Positions 24,134 through 32,686 of a DNA stretch of 36,874 bases are shown piece after piece. The DNA comes from Acidimicrobiia bacterium. GTDB lineage: Bacteria; Actinomycetota; Acidimicrobiia; Acidimicrobiales; AC-14. The stretch covers positions 1 to 36,874 of the forward strand of contig JAHFUP010000052.1 in assembly GCA_023265025.1 (NCBI GenBank), given 5' to 3'. The notes under the pieces were generated by a model. The model was not told the DNA's origin. It made no database searches and was given only the letters and a program-made list of their open reading frames with translations. The stretch's first letter is position 1; every line of letters starts with the position of its first letter. Position numbers and translations under genes: made by a program.

Positions 24134-24991
24134 ATGGCGCCCAACCCTCTTCCGGCGATCTTCTTCGGGCACGGCAGTCCCATGAACGCGCTGGCGCGCA
24201 ACCGCTACACAGAGGCGTGGCGGGCCTTCGGCGCTGCGGTCGGCACGCCCCGCGCCATCCTCATGGTCTCCGCCCACTGGTACATCAACGCCACCGCGGT
24301 CACGGCCATGTCCGAGCCCCGCACCATCCACGACTTCTACGGATTTCCGAAGGAGCTGTTCGCCGTCGACTACCCGGCGCCAGGCAGCCCCGAGCTGGCC
24401 CAGGAGGTGGCCGAGGTGGTGAAGCCCGTCTGGGTCGGCGCCGACCACGACAGCTGGGGTCTGGATCACGGGACGTGGTCGGTCCTGCGCCACGCCTTTC
24501 CGGACGCCCGCATCCCTGTCGTCCAGCTTGCCATCAACGCCATGAAACCGTTTGAGTACCACCTCGACCTCGGCGCCCGGCTGGCGCCACTCCGGGAGCG
24601 GGGCGTGCTCATCGCGGCCAGCGGGAACGTGGTCCACAACCTCGGCGGGATCGACCCCCGGATGGCCGAGCGGAGCTTCGACTGGGCCCGCCGCTTCGGC
24701 GAGGCGGCCAGGGGGCTGCTCGCCGATGAACCGGGGACGGTCGCCGGCCTCGAGCATCATCCCGACTACGACGCCGCCGCGCCGACGCCCGACCACTTCA
24801 TCCCGCTGCTCTACCTGGGCGGTGTGGCCGCAGCCGCCGGCCGCCCCGCCGAGGTGCTGATCGACGGGTACGCCTACGGGTCCCTGTCGATGGCGTCCTA
24901 CGCCGTGGACCTGCCCTGCCCGGCGGCCGGCGACGGCGCCGGCCCGCCGGCGCCGCTCCCGGACATGCCGGCGGACGACACCAACATGTAG
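24134..24991 (+). CDS. 4,5-DOPA dioxygenase extradiol-like enzyme (YgiD family)
   Basis: 285 residues, full length for the family. Marks: FFGHGSPMNAL at the N terminus (His13), MVSAHWY, TIHDFYGFP, the YPAPGSPELA strand, SWGLDHGTWSVLRHAFP, SGNVVHNLG and HFIPLLYLGG. These carry the metal-binding and active-site histidines of the LigB fold. The enzyme opens catechol rings such as DOPA. The last 25 residues are a Pro/Gly-rich tail. No pigment-biosynthesis genes are adjacent, so the natural substrate is open. Confidence 0.93.
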   Translation: MAPNPLPAIFFGHGSPMNALARNRYTEAWRAFGAAVGTPRAILMVSAHWYINATAVTAMSEPRTIHDFYGFPKELFAVDYPAPGSPELAQEVAEVVKPVWVGADHDSWGLDHGTWSVLRHAFPDARIPVVQLAINAMKPFEYHLDLGARLAPLRERGVLIAASGNVVHNLGGIDPRMAERSFDWARRFGEAARGLLADEPGTVAGLEHHPDYDAAAPTPDHFIPLLYLGGVAAAAGRPAEVLIDGYAYGSLSMASYAVDLPCPAAGDGAGPPAPLPDMPADDTNM

Positions 24992-25029
24992 GTACTCCCC
25001 AGGGTGTAGGCGGCACGCATCCTGAGGCC

Positions 25030-25296
25030 GATGCCGGATCGCGGGCCCTCCGGTACCTCGCCGCGGTCAAGGTCGTCGCCGCCGGTGATGCGCTGCTGGC
25101 GCCCAGCGTCACCCGCCGGCTGATCGAGGAGTTCGCCCAACGGCCCGAGGCGGCGCCGGCGTCGCCCGCGCTTGACGCCCTCACCGAGCGGGAGCGGGAG
25201 GTGCTCGCCCTCGTCGGCCGGGGGCTGGCCAAGATCGACGCCGAGCTGGCCCGGATCGGGTGCGTTTCTCGGGACGCGGCCCGAAACCCCCGCTGA
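25030..25296 (+). pseudogene. Remnant of a NarL/LuxR-type response regulator
   Basis: The frame reads LAAVKVVAAGDALLAPSV, RRLIEEFAQRP, then LTEREREVLALVGRGLAK, which is the linker and first two helices of a NarL-family HTH domain. The usual NAEIAxxL-TVKTHV recognition helix is replaced by IDAELARIGCVSRDAARN and a stop. The receiver domain with its phosphorylated Asp is missing, and no start is visible. A decayed gene, truncated at both ends. Confidence 0.75.
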
Positions 25297-25342
25297 CCGG
25301 ACGCGCCGCCGGTGAGGGATATCGGGCGGTACGATCTGGGGG

Positions 25343-25711
25343 ATGGGTTCCGCCACGATCCGGCGTCTCGCCTTGGTGGCGGCCGTGGTGCTGCTGGCGC
25401 CGCTCTGGTGCCGGCCGTCGGTTGTGGTGCGGGCCGTGCAAGTGCCCGGCTCGATGGTCGTGGGCCTCGCCTCCGACGGTGCCCCGGCGGCGCCGGCCAT
25501 CCGCCGGCAGGCGGCCGGGGCGTGGTCGATCGTGGGCTTGCGGACCGACCTGGGCCGGCGCCTGCTGTCGGTGGGCGTCGTGGCCCTCCTGTCGCTGCTC
25601 GTGGTCGGGCCCTGGTCCGTTCTGGAGAGCCGGCGGTCGGCTCCATCCCCGCTGGCCCGCCGCCGGCACGCAATCGCCCTCCGGGCTCCTCCCCTTCCCT
25701 CCTGCGTCTGA
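25343..25711 (+). CDS. Small membrane protein, unknown
   Basis: 122 residues from ATG 25343, opening with a basic stretch and a hydrophobic segment (LALVAAVVLLAPLW) and a second one at about residues 75-92 (LLSVGVVALLSLLVVGPW). The N and C termini are both predicted inside. The Arg-rich C-terminal tail has a final Cys. It ends 86 bases before the RCK channel gene on the same strand, so the two may be cotranscribed. No family recognised. Confidence 0.6.
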   Translation: MGSATIRRLALVAAVVLLAPLWCRPSVVVRAVQVPGSMVVGLASDGAPAAPAIRRQAAGAWSIVGLRTDLGRRLLSVGVVALLSLLVVGPWSVLESRRSAPSPLARRRHAIALRAPPLPSCV

Positions 25712-25797
25712 CAGTCACAACGGCGAGCGCGCCGCTGGGCGCGTGCAGGGGAGTGCAGCCGTCCACCATCACCTGGTTCGCAGGAGGGAATTGTCTT

Positions 25798-27756
25798 ATG
25801 TCCACACGCCGCTCGTTCCGGAGGCGTCTTCGCTACAAGTTCGACACGATCCTGGCCCGGGGCACCGTCGCAGTCATCCTGTGGCTGGGCCTGATCACCG
25901 CCGCCGTGGTGGTGGTCACCGGCACCCTGCTCTCGGTCCTCGAGATCGCCGTCCATGGTCACCAGGTCGGGATCATCGAGGGCATCTGGCAGAACATGCT
26001 TCGCAGCTTCGAGCCGGCGGCCATGGAGGCGGACAGAGGCTGGCCCCTCCGGCTCCAGTCGCTGTTCATCGTCGTCTTCGGCATCTTCGTCGTGAGCTCC
26101 CTCATCGGGCTCATCGCCAGCGGCATCGAGCGACGGGTCGAGGAGATGCGCAAAGGCCGCAGCGAAGTTTTGGAGGACGGCCACGTCCTCATTCTCGGCT
26201 GGTCGGAGAAGATCTTCCCCGTCATCCACGAGCTGATCCTCGCCCACAAGGGCCAGCGCGACAGCGTCATCGTCGTCATGGCCGATCACGACAAGATCGA
26301 GATGGAGGACGAGATCCGAGCCCGCGTCCACCACATCGGTCACACCCGGATCGTCTGTCGGAGCGGGGATCCGTCGAGCCCTGCGGACCTGGCGCTGGTC
26401 AGCCCGTACGAGAGCCGGTCGGTGATCGCGCTGGGCAACAACCACCTGGACGGCGATGCCCAGGTCATCCGCTCCGTGCTGGCTCTCATGGACGACGACC
26501 GGTTCTCCGACCTGCGCATCGTCGCCGACTGCGCCCTCCCCGAGAACGCCGATGCGCTGCGGGAGGCCACCGGCGGCCACGCCATCGCCATCGCCTCATC
26601 CGACCTCATCGCCCGGGTCACGGCGCAGGCGTGCCGCAACACCGGTCTCGGCACCGTGTTCGAGGAGATCCTGGACTTCGGGGACGTGGACGTGTGTTTC
26701 CACGACGACCCGCGTCTCGCCGGCCGCCGGTTCGACGACCTCGTCTCCTCCTACGAGCGGGGCTCCGTCATCGGTGTGCGGTACCCCGACGGCGTGGTGG
26801 ACCTGAACCCGCCCGACGACCACGTCATGGCCGCCGGCCACTCGGTGGTGCTGGTGACCGACGGGGTCGAGCGCGTCGTTCTGCAGCCGGCGCCGGTGGA
26901 GCCGGACCTGCAGTCACCGACGGTGGCGGCCACGAGTGCGGCCACCTGCACCAACCTCCTCCTCGTCGGCTGGAACCCGCTGGCGCCCCGCATCCTGTAC
27001 GAGCTCGACAAGTGGGCCATGCCCGGGTCGAGGATCCGGGTCCTGATCGACGGGACCCTCGTCAGTGAGGAGGAGGTGGCCGTCCCGGGTCTCCGGAACC
27101 TCCAGTTGTCGGTGACGACGACCTTCACTTCGTCACCCCATAAGGTCGCCGAGCTGTGCTTCTCCGAGGACTTCGAGCGGGTCGTCGTGCTGTGCTACCG
27201 CAGCGGCCTCACCGCCGAGGAGGCCGACGCCAGGGCCCTCATGACCCTCCTGCAGCTGCGCCAGTTCCGCCAGGAGTACCCCGAGCGCGGCGATCGCATG
27301 AGCATCCTCACCGAGGTCCTCGACATCCGTGACGTCAAGCTGGCCAAGGTCGCCGGCGCCGAGGACTTCATCGTCAGCGAGCGGATCACCGCGCTGATGC
27401 TGGCCCAGCTGGCGGAGGTGCCCGACCGGGAGAAGGTCTTCGCCGACCTCTTCGAGACGTGGGGCTCGGAGGTTTGCATGCGCCCCGTCTCCGATTACGC
27501 CCGCCCGCAGCCCGGCACGCCCTTCGGGGCCTACGTCGCCGGCGCCCACCGGCGCGGCCACCTGGTGATTGGCTACCGGACGACCGGCCTCCGGGGCAGG
27601 GAGCTGGCGTCGGCGATCCACCTCGACCCGCCGAAGTCGGCGCCGGTCGACCTGAAGCCCGACGACCGGCTGATCATCGTCCTGAGCCGGGGGAACGACC
27701 CGGCGCTCGCCGGTGCCGCCGCCACGCCGGCCTACGAAGGGACGGCCGCCGGCTGA
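25798..27756 (+). CDS. CASTOR/POLLUX-like RCK-domain ion channel
   Basis: 652 residues from ATG 25798 with CAGGAGGGA upstream; the longer frame upstream belongs to no protein. TM1 about residues 22-48 (AVILWLGLITAAVVVVTGTL), a pore-like loop with WQNMLRSFEPAAM, TM2 about 83-108 (LFIVVFGIFVVSSLIGLIA), then a basic linker and two tandem nucleotide-binding RCK units starting GHVLILGWSEKIFPVIHEL (about 126) and TNLLLVGWNPLAPRIL (about 384). This is the architecture of the plant CASTOR/POLLUX/SYM8 nuclear channels and their bacterial relatives (K+ or Ca2+). A cation channel gated by a cytoplasmic ring is expected. Confidence 0.88.
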   Translation: MSTRRSFRRRLRYKFDTILARGTVAVILWLGLITAAVVVVTGTLLSVLEIAVHGHQVGIIEGIWQNMLRSFEPAAMEADRGWPLRLQSLFIVVFGIFVVSSLIGLIASGIERRVEEMRKGRSEVLEDGHVLILGWSEKIFPVIHELILAHKGQRDSVIVVMADHDKIEMEDEIRARVHHIGHTRIVCRSGDPSSPADLALVSPYESRSVIALGNNHLDGDAQVIRSVLALMDDDRFSDLRIVADCALPENADALREATGGHAIAIASSDLIARVTAQACRNTGLGTVFEEILDFGDVDVCFHDDPRLAGRRFDDLVSSYERGSVIGVRYPDGVVDLNPPDDHVMAAGHSVVLVTDGVERVVLQPAPVEPDLQSPTVAATSAATCTNLLLVGWNPLAPRILYELDKWAMPGSRIRVLIDGTLVSEEEVAVPGLRNLQLSVTTTFTSSPHKVAELCFSEDFERVVVLCYRSGLTAEEADARALMTLLQLRQFRQEYPERGDRMSILTEVLDIRDVKLAKVAGAEDFIVSERITALMLAQLAEVPDREKVFADLFETWGSEVCMRPVSDYARPQPGTPFGAYVAGAHRRGHLVIGYRTTGLRGRELASAIHLDPPKSAPVDLKPDDRLIIVLSRGNDPALAGAAATPAYEGTAAG

Positions 27757-27762
27757 CCTGGG

Positions 27763-28110
27763 TTACGCGCCGCCCAGGCGTGCAGCGTTGACCCGCTCGA
27801 CCCGTCCCAGGTTCCGGTGGGCGAACACCGCCTGGGCGGCGAGGGCGAGGACCACGCCGACCATCACGGGGTGGATCTGCATGGCGACGCCCATGGCGAG
27901 GATCAGTCCGGGCACGAACCACACCCAGAACAGGCGGGCCCAGATGCGGCTCTGCTGGAAGCGGGCGTAGGCAACCGCGATCCGGGCGTCCCCTGGGTCG
28001 GCGACCGGCATGCCGAGCCGGACCAGCCGGCGCAGGTGCGATCGCCGGCGCCGGGGCAGCGCAACCCACGCCTGGACGAACTCGGTCTGGTTGGGGATGT
28101 CGAAGGCCAC
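27763..28110 (-). CDS. Small membrane protein, unknown
   Basis: 115 residues from GTG 28110. A basic N-terminal half (WVALPRRRRSHLRRLVRL) is followed by two membrane segments (LFWVWFVPGLILAMGVAM and VMVGVVLALAAQAVFA). It converges with the channel gene, the stops being only six bases apart, and is divergent from the antiporter fusion. No family recognised. Confidence 0.65.
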   Translation of the reverse strand: MAFDIPNQTEFVQAWVALPRRRRSHLRRLVRLGMPVADPGDARIAVAYARFQQSRIWARLFWVWFVPGLILAMGVAMQIHPVMVGVVLALAAQAVFAHRNLGRVERVNAARLGGA

Positions 28111-28219
28111 CGGGCGATTGTGACAGCCCCTCGGCCCGCACGATACCGACCGGCGCCGGTGTAACACGACGTTCATCATTCGAGAACATCGGTGACACAG
28201 CGCCGCAATACGGTCATCG

Positions 28220-30997
28220 ATGACGATGAGCGTCACCAAGGTTCTCCTCGACATACTCGTCGTCCTCCTCGCGGCGAAGGCGGCCGCCGAGGTCGCGGAG
28301 CGGCTGAAGGTGCCGGCCGTGGTCGGGGAGATCCTCGCCGGCATCCTCATCGGCCCTTCGCTCCTCGGGCTGGTCCACGGCGACGACGTGCTGCGGGTCC
28401 TCGGCGAGCTGGGCGTGATCCTCTTGCTGCTCGAAGTCGGCATGGAGATGGACCTTCGGCAGATGGCCGCGGTCGGCCGGGCGTCGCTCGCGGTGGCGAC
28501 CGTGGGCGTCGTCGTCCCCTTCACCGGCGGGTACGCGGTGGCCTCCGCGCTCGGGCTGCACGGCAACGAGGTGCTGTTCGTGTCCGCGGCGCTGACCGCC
28601 ACGAGCGTCGGCATCACCGCACGGGTCTTCGGCGACCTCCGGGCCCTCGCCTCGGTCGAGGCCCGGACCGTCCTCGGCGCGGCGGTGGCCGACGACGTGA
28701 TGGGCCTGGTGATCCTCACCGTCGTGGTCCGCATCGCCTCGGAGGGGAGCGTGTCGGCCCTGGCCGTGGCCGGGATCGTCCTCGTGGCGGTGGCCTTCCT
28801 GACCGTCACGGCGGCCTTGGGCGTGCGGGTCGCACCGCCGAGCTTCGCCTTCGTGGCCCGGGCCAGTCGCTCCAGCGGGACCCTCGTCGCCGTGGCGCTG
28901 GCCTTCACCCTGGCGGTCGCCGAACTGGCCAGCGCGGCGAAGCTGGCGCCGATCGTGGGCGCGTTCGTCGCCGGCATCGCGGTGGGCCGGAGTCCGGCCG
29001 CCGACCGCATCCGGCGCGAGCTCACGCCGGTCGGCCACCTGCTGATCCCGGTGTTCTTCCTCCAGATCGGCCTCGACGCGAACATTCGTGAGTTCGGCCA
29101 CCCGAAGGTGCTCGGGATGGCCGCCGTCCTCCTGGCCGTGGGCATCGCGGGCAAGCTGGCCGCGGCGGCCGGCATGTGGGGGGCGCCGGGCGACAAGTTG
29201 CTCGTCGGCATCGGGATGATCCCGCGTGGTGAGGTGGGCCTCATCTTCGCCACGATCGGGCTCCGTGAGGGCGTCCTCGGCCCCGACATCTACGCCGCCC
29301 TGCTCCTCGTGGTGCTGGCCAGCACGCTGATGACCCCGCCGATCCTGAAGTGGCGCCTCATGAAGCTCCGGGCCGCGGTGCCGGCGCCAGGACCGGTCGT
29401 CCCCCGGCCCGAAGGCGGATGGCTGGTGAGAACGCCCGGCGCCGGCGGGGGGACGGTGGAGCTGGCCGCGGAGCCGCCGCCGGGACTGGCCCTGCCGGTG
29501 GCGTTCGAGGCCGCGCTCGCCTGCCGGCAGGACCAGCCCGGGCCGGCGCTTCTCGGCTGGCTCGGCCGGCTGCCCGAGGGCCCGCTGCGCTGGGACCGCA
29601 CCGCCCGCGACCGCTTCTTCGAGCTGCTCTCCTCGGCCGGCCCGCGGTCCTGGCGCTTCCTGTCGGTCACCGGCGTGCTCGATCGGGCGTTCCCGGAGCT
29701 GGGCGAGGCGATCCACCGCCGCCAGACCGACCCCCATGAGCTCGACCCCGCGGGCGCGCTGCGCTGGCCCCGCCTCGACCGGGCCCAACACCTGCCCGGC
29801 GTCTCCAAGCTGAAGAACCCCGAGCGCCTCTTTCTCGCCGCGGTCATCCTGGACGCCAGTGACGGCGATCCTTCGGCTGTCGCCGTGGCCCGCCGGATCG
29901 TGCAGCGTCTGGATCTGGGCGCCGCCGCCGAGCAGGCGGTGGCCGGGCTCGTCGCCGACGCCGAGCTTCTGCCCGCAGCCGTGCGCCGGGCCGACAGCCT
30001 CACCGAGGAGGCCGTCCTCCAGCTGGCCGTCCACCTGCGCTCGGTCGAGCAGGCCGCCGCCCTGTTCCTGCTCGCGGCCACGGGCGACGAGCTGCGGCCG
30101 TGGGAACAGCAACGCCTGGCTGAGCTGGAGGCACGTGTCCGCGTCGTGCTGGCCCACCCCGAGCTGACGGGACGGACCGCGGCCAACGCAGTCGAGCAGC
30201 GTCGGAACGAGGCCGGTCGCCTGACCACCGACCCGGCGGTCCGGGACAGGATCGCCGCGGCGCCGCGGGCCTACGTGCTGGCGACCGTGCCGTCTGACCT
30301 CGCCCGCCAGGCCACCTTGTGCGAACCGGCCCCGCGTGGTGATCAGGTGCGGGTGGCCGTGAAACCCCTCGGCGACGGGCGCTGGCGGGTCGACGTCGTC
30401 GCCCGTGACCGGATCGGATTGCTGGCCGCCGACACCCACGCCCTGGGCGAGCGGGGACTCGACGTGCTGGAGGCCACCGTGGCGACGTGGGGGGACGGTT
30501 GCGCCCTGGCGTCGTTCGTGACGGCGGCGGACACAGTGCCGGATCCGGCAGGGATCGAGGAGGGGGTGCGGCGCAGCATCCAGGCACGGCCGCCCGGTGA
30601 ACCGCTGCCCGACGCGGTGGTGTCCTTCGACGGCCAGGCCTCGCCCTGGCACACCGTCTGCCGGGTGGAGGCGCCCGACCGCCGAGGCCTCTTGCAGGCG
30701 GTGACCGCGGCCTTGGCCGCCGCCGGCGCGTCGGTCCACTCGGCTCGCGTCGCCACCGCCGGCGGGCGGGCCGCCGACGTGTTCGAGCTCACCGATCGCA
30801 ACGGCGAGAAGGTCGGTCCGGATGTCGAGGAGGCCTTCCGGCGCATCCTGGACGCCGGCGCGCCGGCGCCGAAACGCCGGCGGATGGGGTGGCCGGGGAC
30901 CCGTGGACAGTCGCGGAACGAGGCGATGTCAAGGGGGACGACGGAAGACATCAACACGCAACAATCCGGTGATCGTCCGGAAATGCCTGCCTCCTAG
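28220..30997 (+). CDS. CPA2 cation/proton antiporter fused to GlnD-like HD and two ACT domains
   Basis: 925 residues. Residues 1-385: about twelve membrane segments of CPA2 type, with VPAVVGEILAGILIGPSLLG, TATSVGITARVFGDL, the ion-binding pair D158-D159 (VADDVMGL) and PRGEVGLIFATIGL. Residues about 420-655: a region that follows the HD part of GlnD (VTGVLDRAFPELGEAIHRRQ, DPHELD), but where GlnD has HDIGKG this protein has LDASDGD at 544-550, and the later His pair is lost, so hydrolysis is unlikely. Residues about 720-770 and 810-866: two ACT domains (RDRIGLLAADTHALGERGLD; APDRRGLLQAVTAALAAAGA). GlnD ACT domains bind glutamine. The nucleotidyltransferase part is absent. An amtB follows 42 bases later. 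Inferred: an antiporter governed by glutamine or nitrogen status. Confidence 0.9.
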   Translation: MTMSVTKVLLDILVVLLAAKAAAEVAERLKVPAVVGEILAGILIGPSLLGLVHGDDVLRVLGELGVILLLLEVGMEMDLRQMAAVGRASLAVATVGVVVPFTGGYAVASALGLHGNEVLFVSAALTATSVGITARVFGDLRALASVEARTVLGAAVADDVMGLVILTVVVRIASEGSVSALAVAGIVLVAVAFLTVTAALGVRVAPPSFAFVARASRSSGTLVAVALAFTLAVAELASAAKLAPIVGAFVAGIAVGRSPAADRIRRELTPVGHLLIPVFFLQIGLDANIREFGHPKVLGMAAVLLAVGIAGKLAAAAGMWGAPGDKLLVGIGMIPRGEVGLIFATIGLREGVLGPDIYAALLLVVLASTLMTPPILKWRLMKLRAAVPAPGPVVPRPEGGWLVRTPGAGGGTVELAAEPPPGLALPVAFEAALACRQDQPGPALLGWLGRLPEGPLRWDRTARDRFFELLSSAGPRSWRFLSVTGVLDRAFPELGEAIHRRQTDPHELDPAGALRWPRLDRAQHLPGVSKLKNPERLFLAAVILDASDGDPSAVAVARRIVQRLDLGAAAEQAVAGLVADAELLPAAVRRADSLTEEAVLQLAVHLRSVEQAAALFLLAATGDELRPWEQQRLAELEARVRVVLAHPELTGRTAANAVEQRRNEAGRLTTDPAVRDRIAAAPRAYVLATVPSDLARQATLCEPAPRGDQVRVAVKPLGDGRWRVDVVARDRIGLLAADTHALGERGLDVLEATVATWGDGCALASFVTAADTVPDPAGIEEGVRRSIQARPPGEPLPDAVVSFDGQASPWHTVCRVEAPDRRGLLQAVTAALAAAGASVHSARVATAGGRAADVFELTDRNGEKVGPDVEEAFRRILDAGAPAPKRRRMGWPGTRGQSRNEAMSRGTTEDINTQQSGDRPEMPAS

Positions 30998-31039
30998 CTT
31001 CCTTCTCGAGACTGGACAACCTTTCGAGGAGGGACTTTG

Positions 31040-32611
31040 GTGCGTCAGAAACGACTAAGAGCCGCGGTCGCGCTTGCGTGCGTCGCCGGCACTCTCTGGC
31101 TCACCGCCGGGATGGCCTTGGCCAGTCCGACGGATGCCGGTGGGATCACAGGCGACGAGCTGACCCATGGCGAGATCAGCCTGAACCTGCTGTGGATTGT
31201 GATCGGCGCGGTGCTGGTGATCTTCATGCAGGCGGGCTTCGCGCTCGTCGAGACCGGCTTCTGCCGGGCCAAGCACGCGGCCCACGTCGTCTCCACGAAC
31301 TTTGCCATCTTCGGCATCGGATTTGTCGCTTTCTTCGCCGTCGGCTTCGCCTTCATGTTCGGAGGCTTCAGCTTCCCGGGCGTGTTCGGCATGGACGAAG
31401 CCGTCGGCGGTGCGCTCGTCGGCTCCGGGAACGCCGTGTTCCTGTGGAAGGGCGGCTTCTTCCTCGGCGGGGGCGCCTACGACGTCAGTGTCCTCGCGTT
31501 CTTCCTCTACATGGTGGCCTTCATGGACACGACGGCCACGATCCCGACAGGCGCCATGGCCGAGCGGTGGAAGTGGAAGGCGTTCGTCCAGTGGGGCCTC
31601 TTCTGCGGCGCCATCTACTACCCGCTGTTCGGCGCCTGGACCTGGGGTGGCGGATGGCTCGCTCGCCTCGGCGCCAGCATGGACTGGGGTCACGGCTACG
31701 TCGACTTCGCCGGCTCCGGCGTCGTCCACATGATGGGTGGTGTGGCCGGCCTCGCCGGTGCACTGGTGCTGGGTCCCCGCATCGGCAAGTTCGGGCCGGA
31801 CGGCAAGCCCCGTCCCATGCCGGGCCACCACATTCCGATGGCCATGCTCGGTACGTTCATCCTGCTGTTCGGCTGGTTCGGCTTCAACGCCGCATCGACG
31901 TTCGGCGCCACCGACAACCGGTTCGCGGTGGTGGCTGCCAATACCGCCATCGCCGGCGCCTTCGGGGCGGTGATCTCGATGGTGTGGGTGCAGTTCCGGT
32001 CGTCGGACAAGAAGCCCGACCCGGGCATGATGTGCAACGGCATGCTGTGCGGCCTGGTGGCCATCACCGCGCCGTGCGCCTTCGTGCAGCCCTGGGCCGC
32101 GGCGGTCATCGGCTGTCTCGCCGGCGTGCTGGTCGTCGAGGGAGTGTGGTTCATCGAGAAGCGCGGCATCGACGACCCGGTCGGGGCCATCTCGGTCCAC
32201 GGTATGGGCGGGGCCTTCGGCGTGCTGTGCGTCGGCATCTTCTCCGACGGCAGCTACGGCGGCGACTGGAACCTCACCGGCTCGGACACCACCAACATCC
32301 ACGGCATCCTCTACGGGGGTGACGGCGCCGGCCAGCTGATGTCCCAGATCGCCGGCGTCCTTACGATCGGCATCGTGATGTTCGGCATCGCGTACGCCTT
32401 CTTCAAGATCCAGGACAAGCTGATGAAGGGTGGCATCCGGCCCTCGGCCGAGATCGAGCTCGAAGGCATGGACCTGCCCGAGATGGGCGTCCTGGCCTAC
32501 CCCTCCTTCTACGGCTCCAACCAGCACGTGGAGGTCGGTGGCAAGAACGGCTCCGACGTCCACACGCCGATGGGAGCGCCCATCGCCGTGGGCCAGGAGA
32601 AGTCACGCTGA
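31040..32611 (+). CDS. amtB: Ammonium transporter AmtB
   Basis: 523 residues from GTG 31040, six bases after GAGGAGGG; a TTG three bases earlier is too close to it. Signal peptide (VALACVAGTLWLTAGMALA) followed by eleven membrane segments. Family marks: ALVETGFCRAKHAAHV, DTTATIPTGAMAERW, and the twin pore histidines H230 (GVVHMMGG) and H387 (SVHGMGGAF). A cytoplasmic C-terminal tail of about 60 residues is longer than usual. No glnK or full glnD follows, unlike the common actinobacterial amtB-glnK-glnD order; instead the GlnD-like fusion is upstream. Confidence 0.96.
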   Translation: MRQKRLRAAVALACVAGTLWLTAGMALASPTDAGGITGDELTHGEISLNLLWIVIGAVLVIFMQAGFALVETGFCRAKHAAHVVSTNFAIFGIGFVAFFAVGFAFMFGGFSFPGVFGMDEAVGGALVGSGNAVFLWKGGFFLGGGAYDVSVLAFFLYMVAFMDTTATIPTGAMAERWKWKAFVQWGLFCGAIYYPLFGAWTWGGGWLARLGASMDWGHGYVDFAGSGVVHMMGGVAGLAGALVLGPRIGKFGPDGKPRPMPGHHIPMAMLGTFILLFGWFGFNAASTFGATDNRFAVVAANTAIAGAFGAVISMVWVQFRSSDKKPDPGMMCNGMLCGLVAITAPCAFVQPWAAAVIGCLAGVLVVEGVWFIEKRGIDDPVGAISVHGMGGAFGVLCVGIFSDGSYGGDWNLTGSDTTNIHGILYGGDGAGQLMSQIAGVLTIGIVMFGIAYAFFKIQDKLMKGGIRPSAEIELEGMDLPEMGVLAYPSFYGSNQHVEVGGKNGSDVHTPMGAPIAVGQEKSR

Positions 32612-32641
32612 CGCCGGCGCACTGAGCGGCTCATCCAAACA

Positions 32642-32681
32642 GGACCGCCCGGTCCGGCACCTCTGCCGGGCCGGGCGGTTC
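32642..32681. terminator. Bidirectional terminator between amtB and nhaA
   Basis: Long GC-rich hairpin: arm from 32642 to 32658 pairs with 32665-32681 (GACCGCCCGG with CCGGGCGGTTC at the base, GTCCGGC inside), loop of about six bases. It lies 30 bases after the amtB stop and 5 bases after the nhaA stop on the other strand, so it can serve both converging genes. Confidence 0.8.
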
Positions 32682-32686
32682 TGCGT

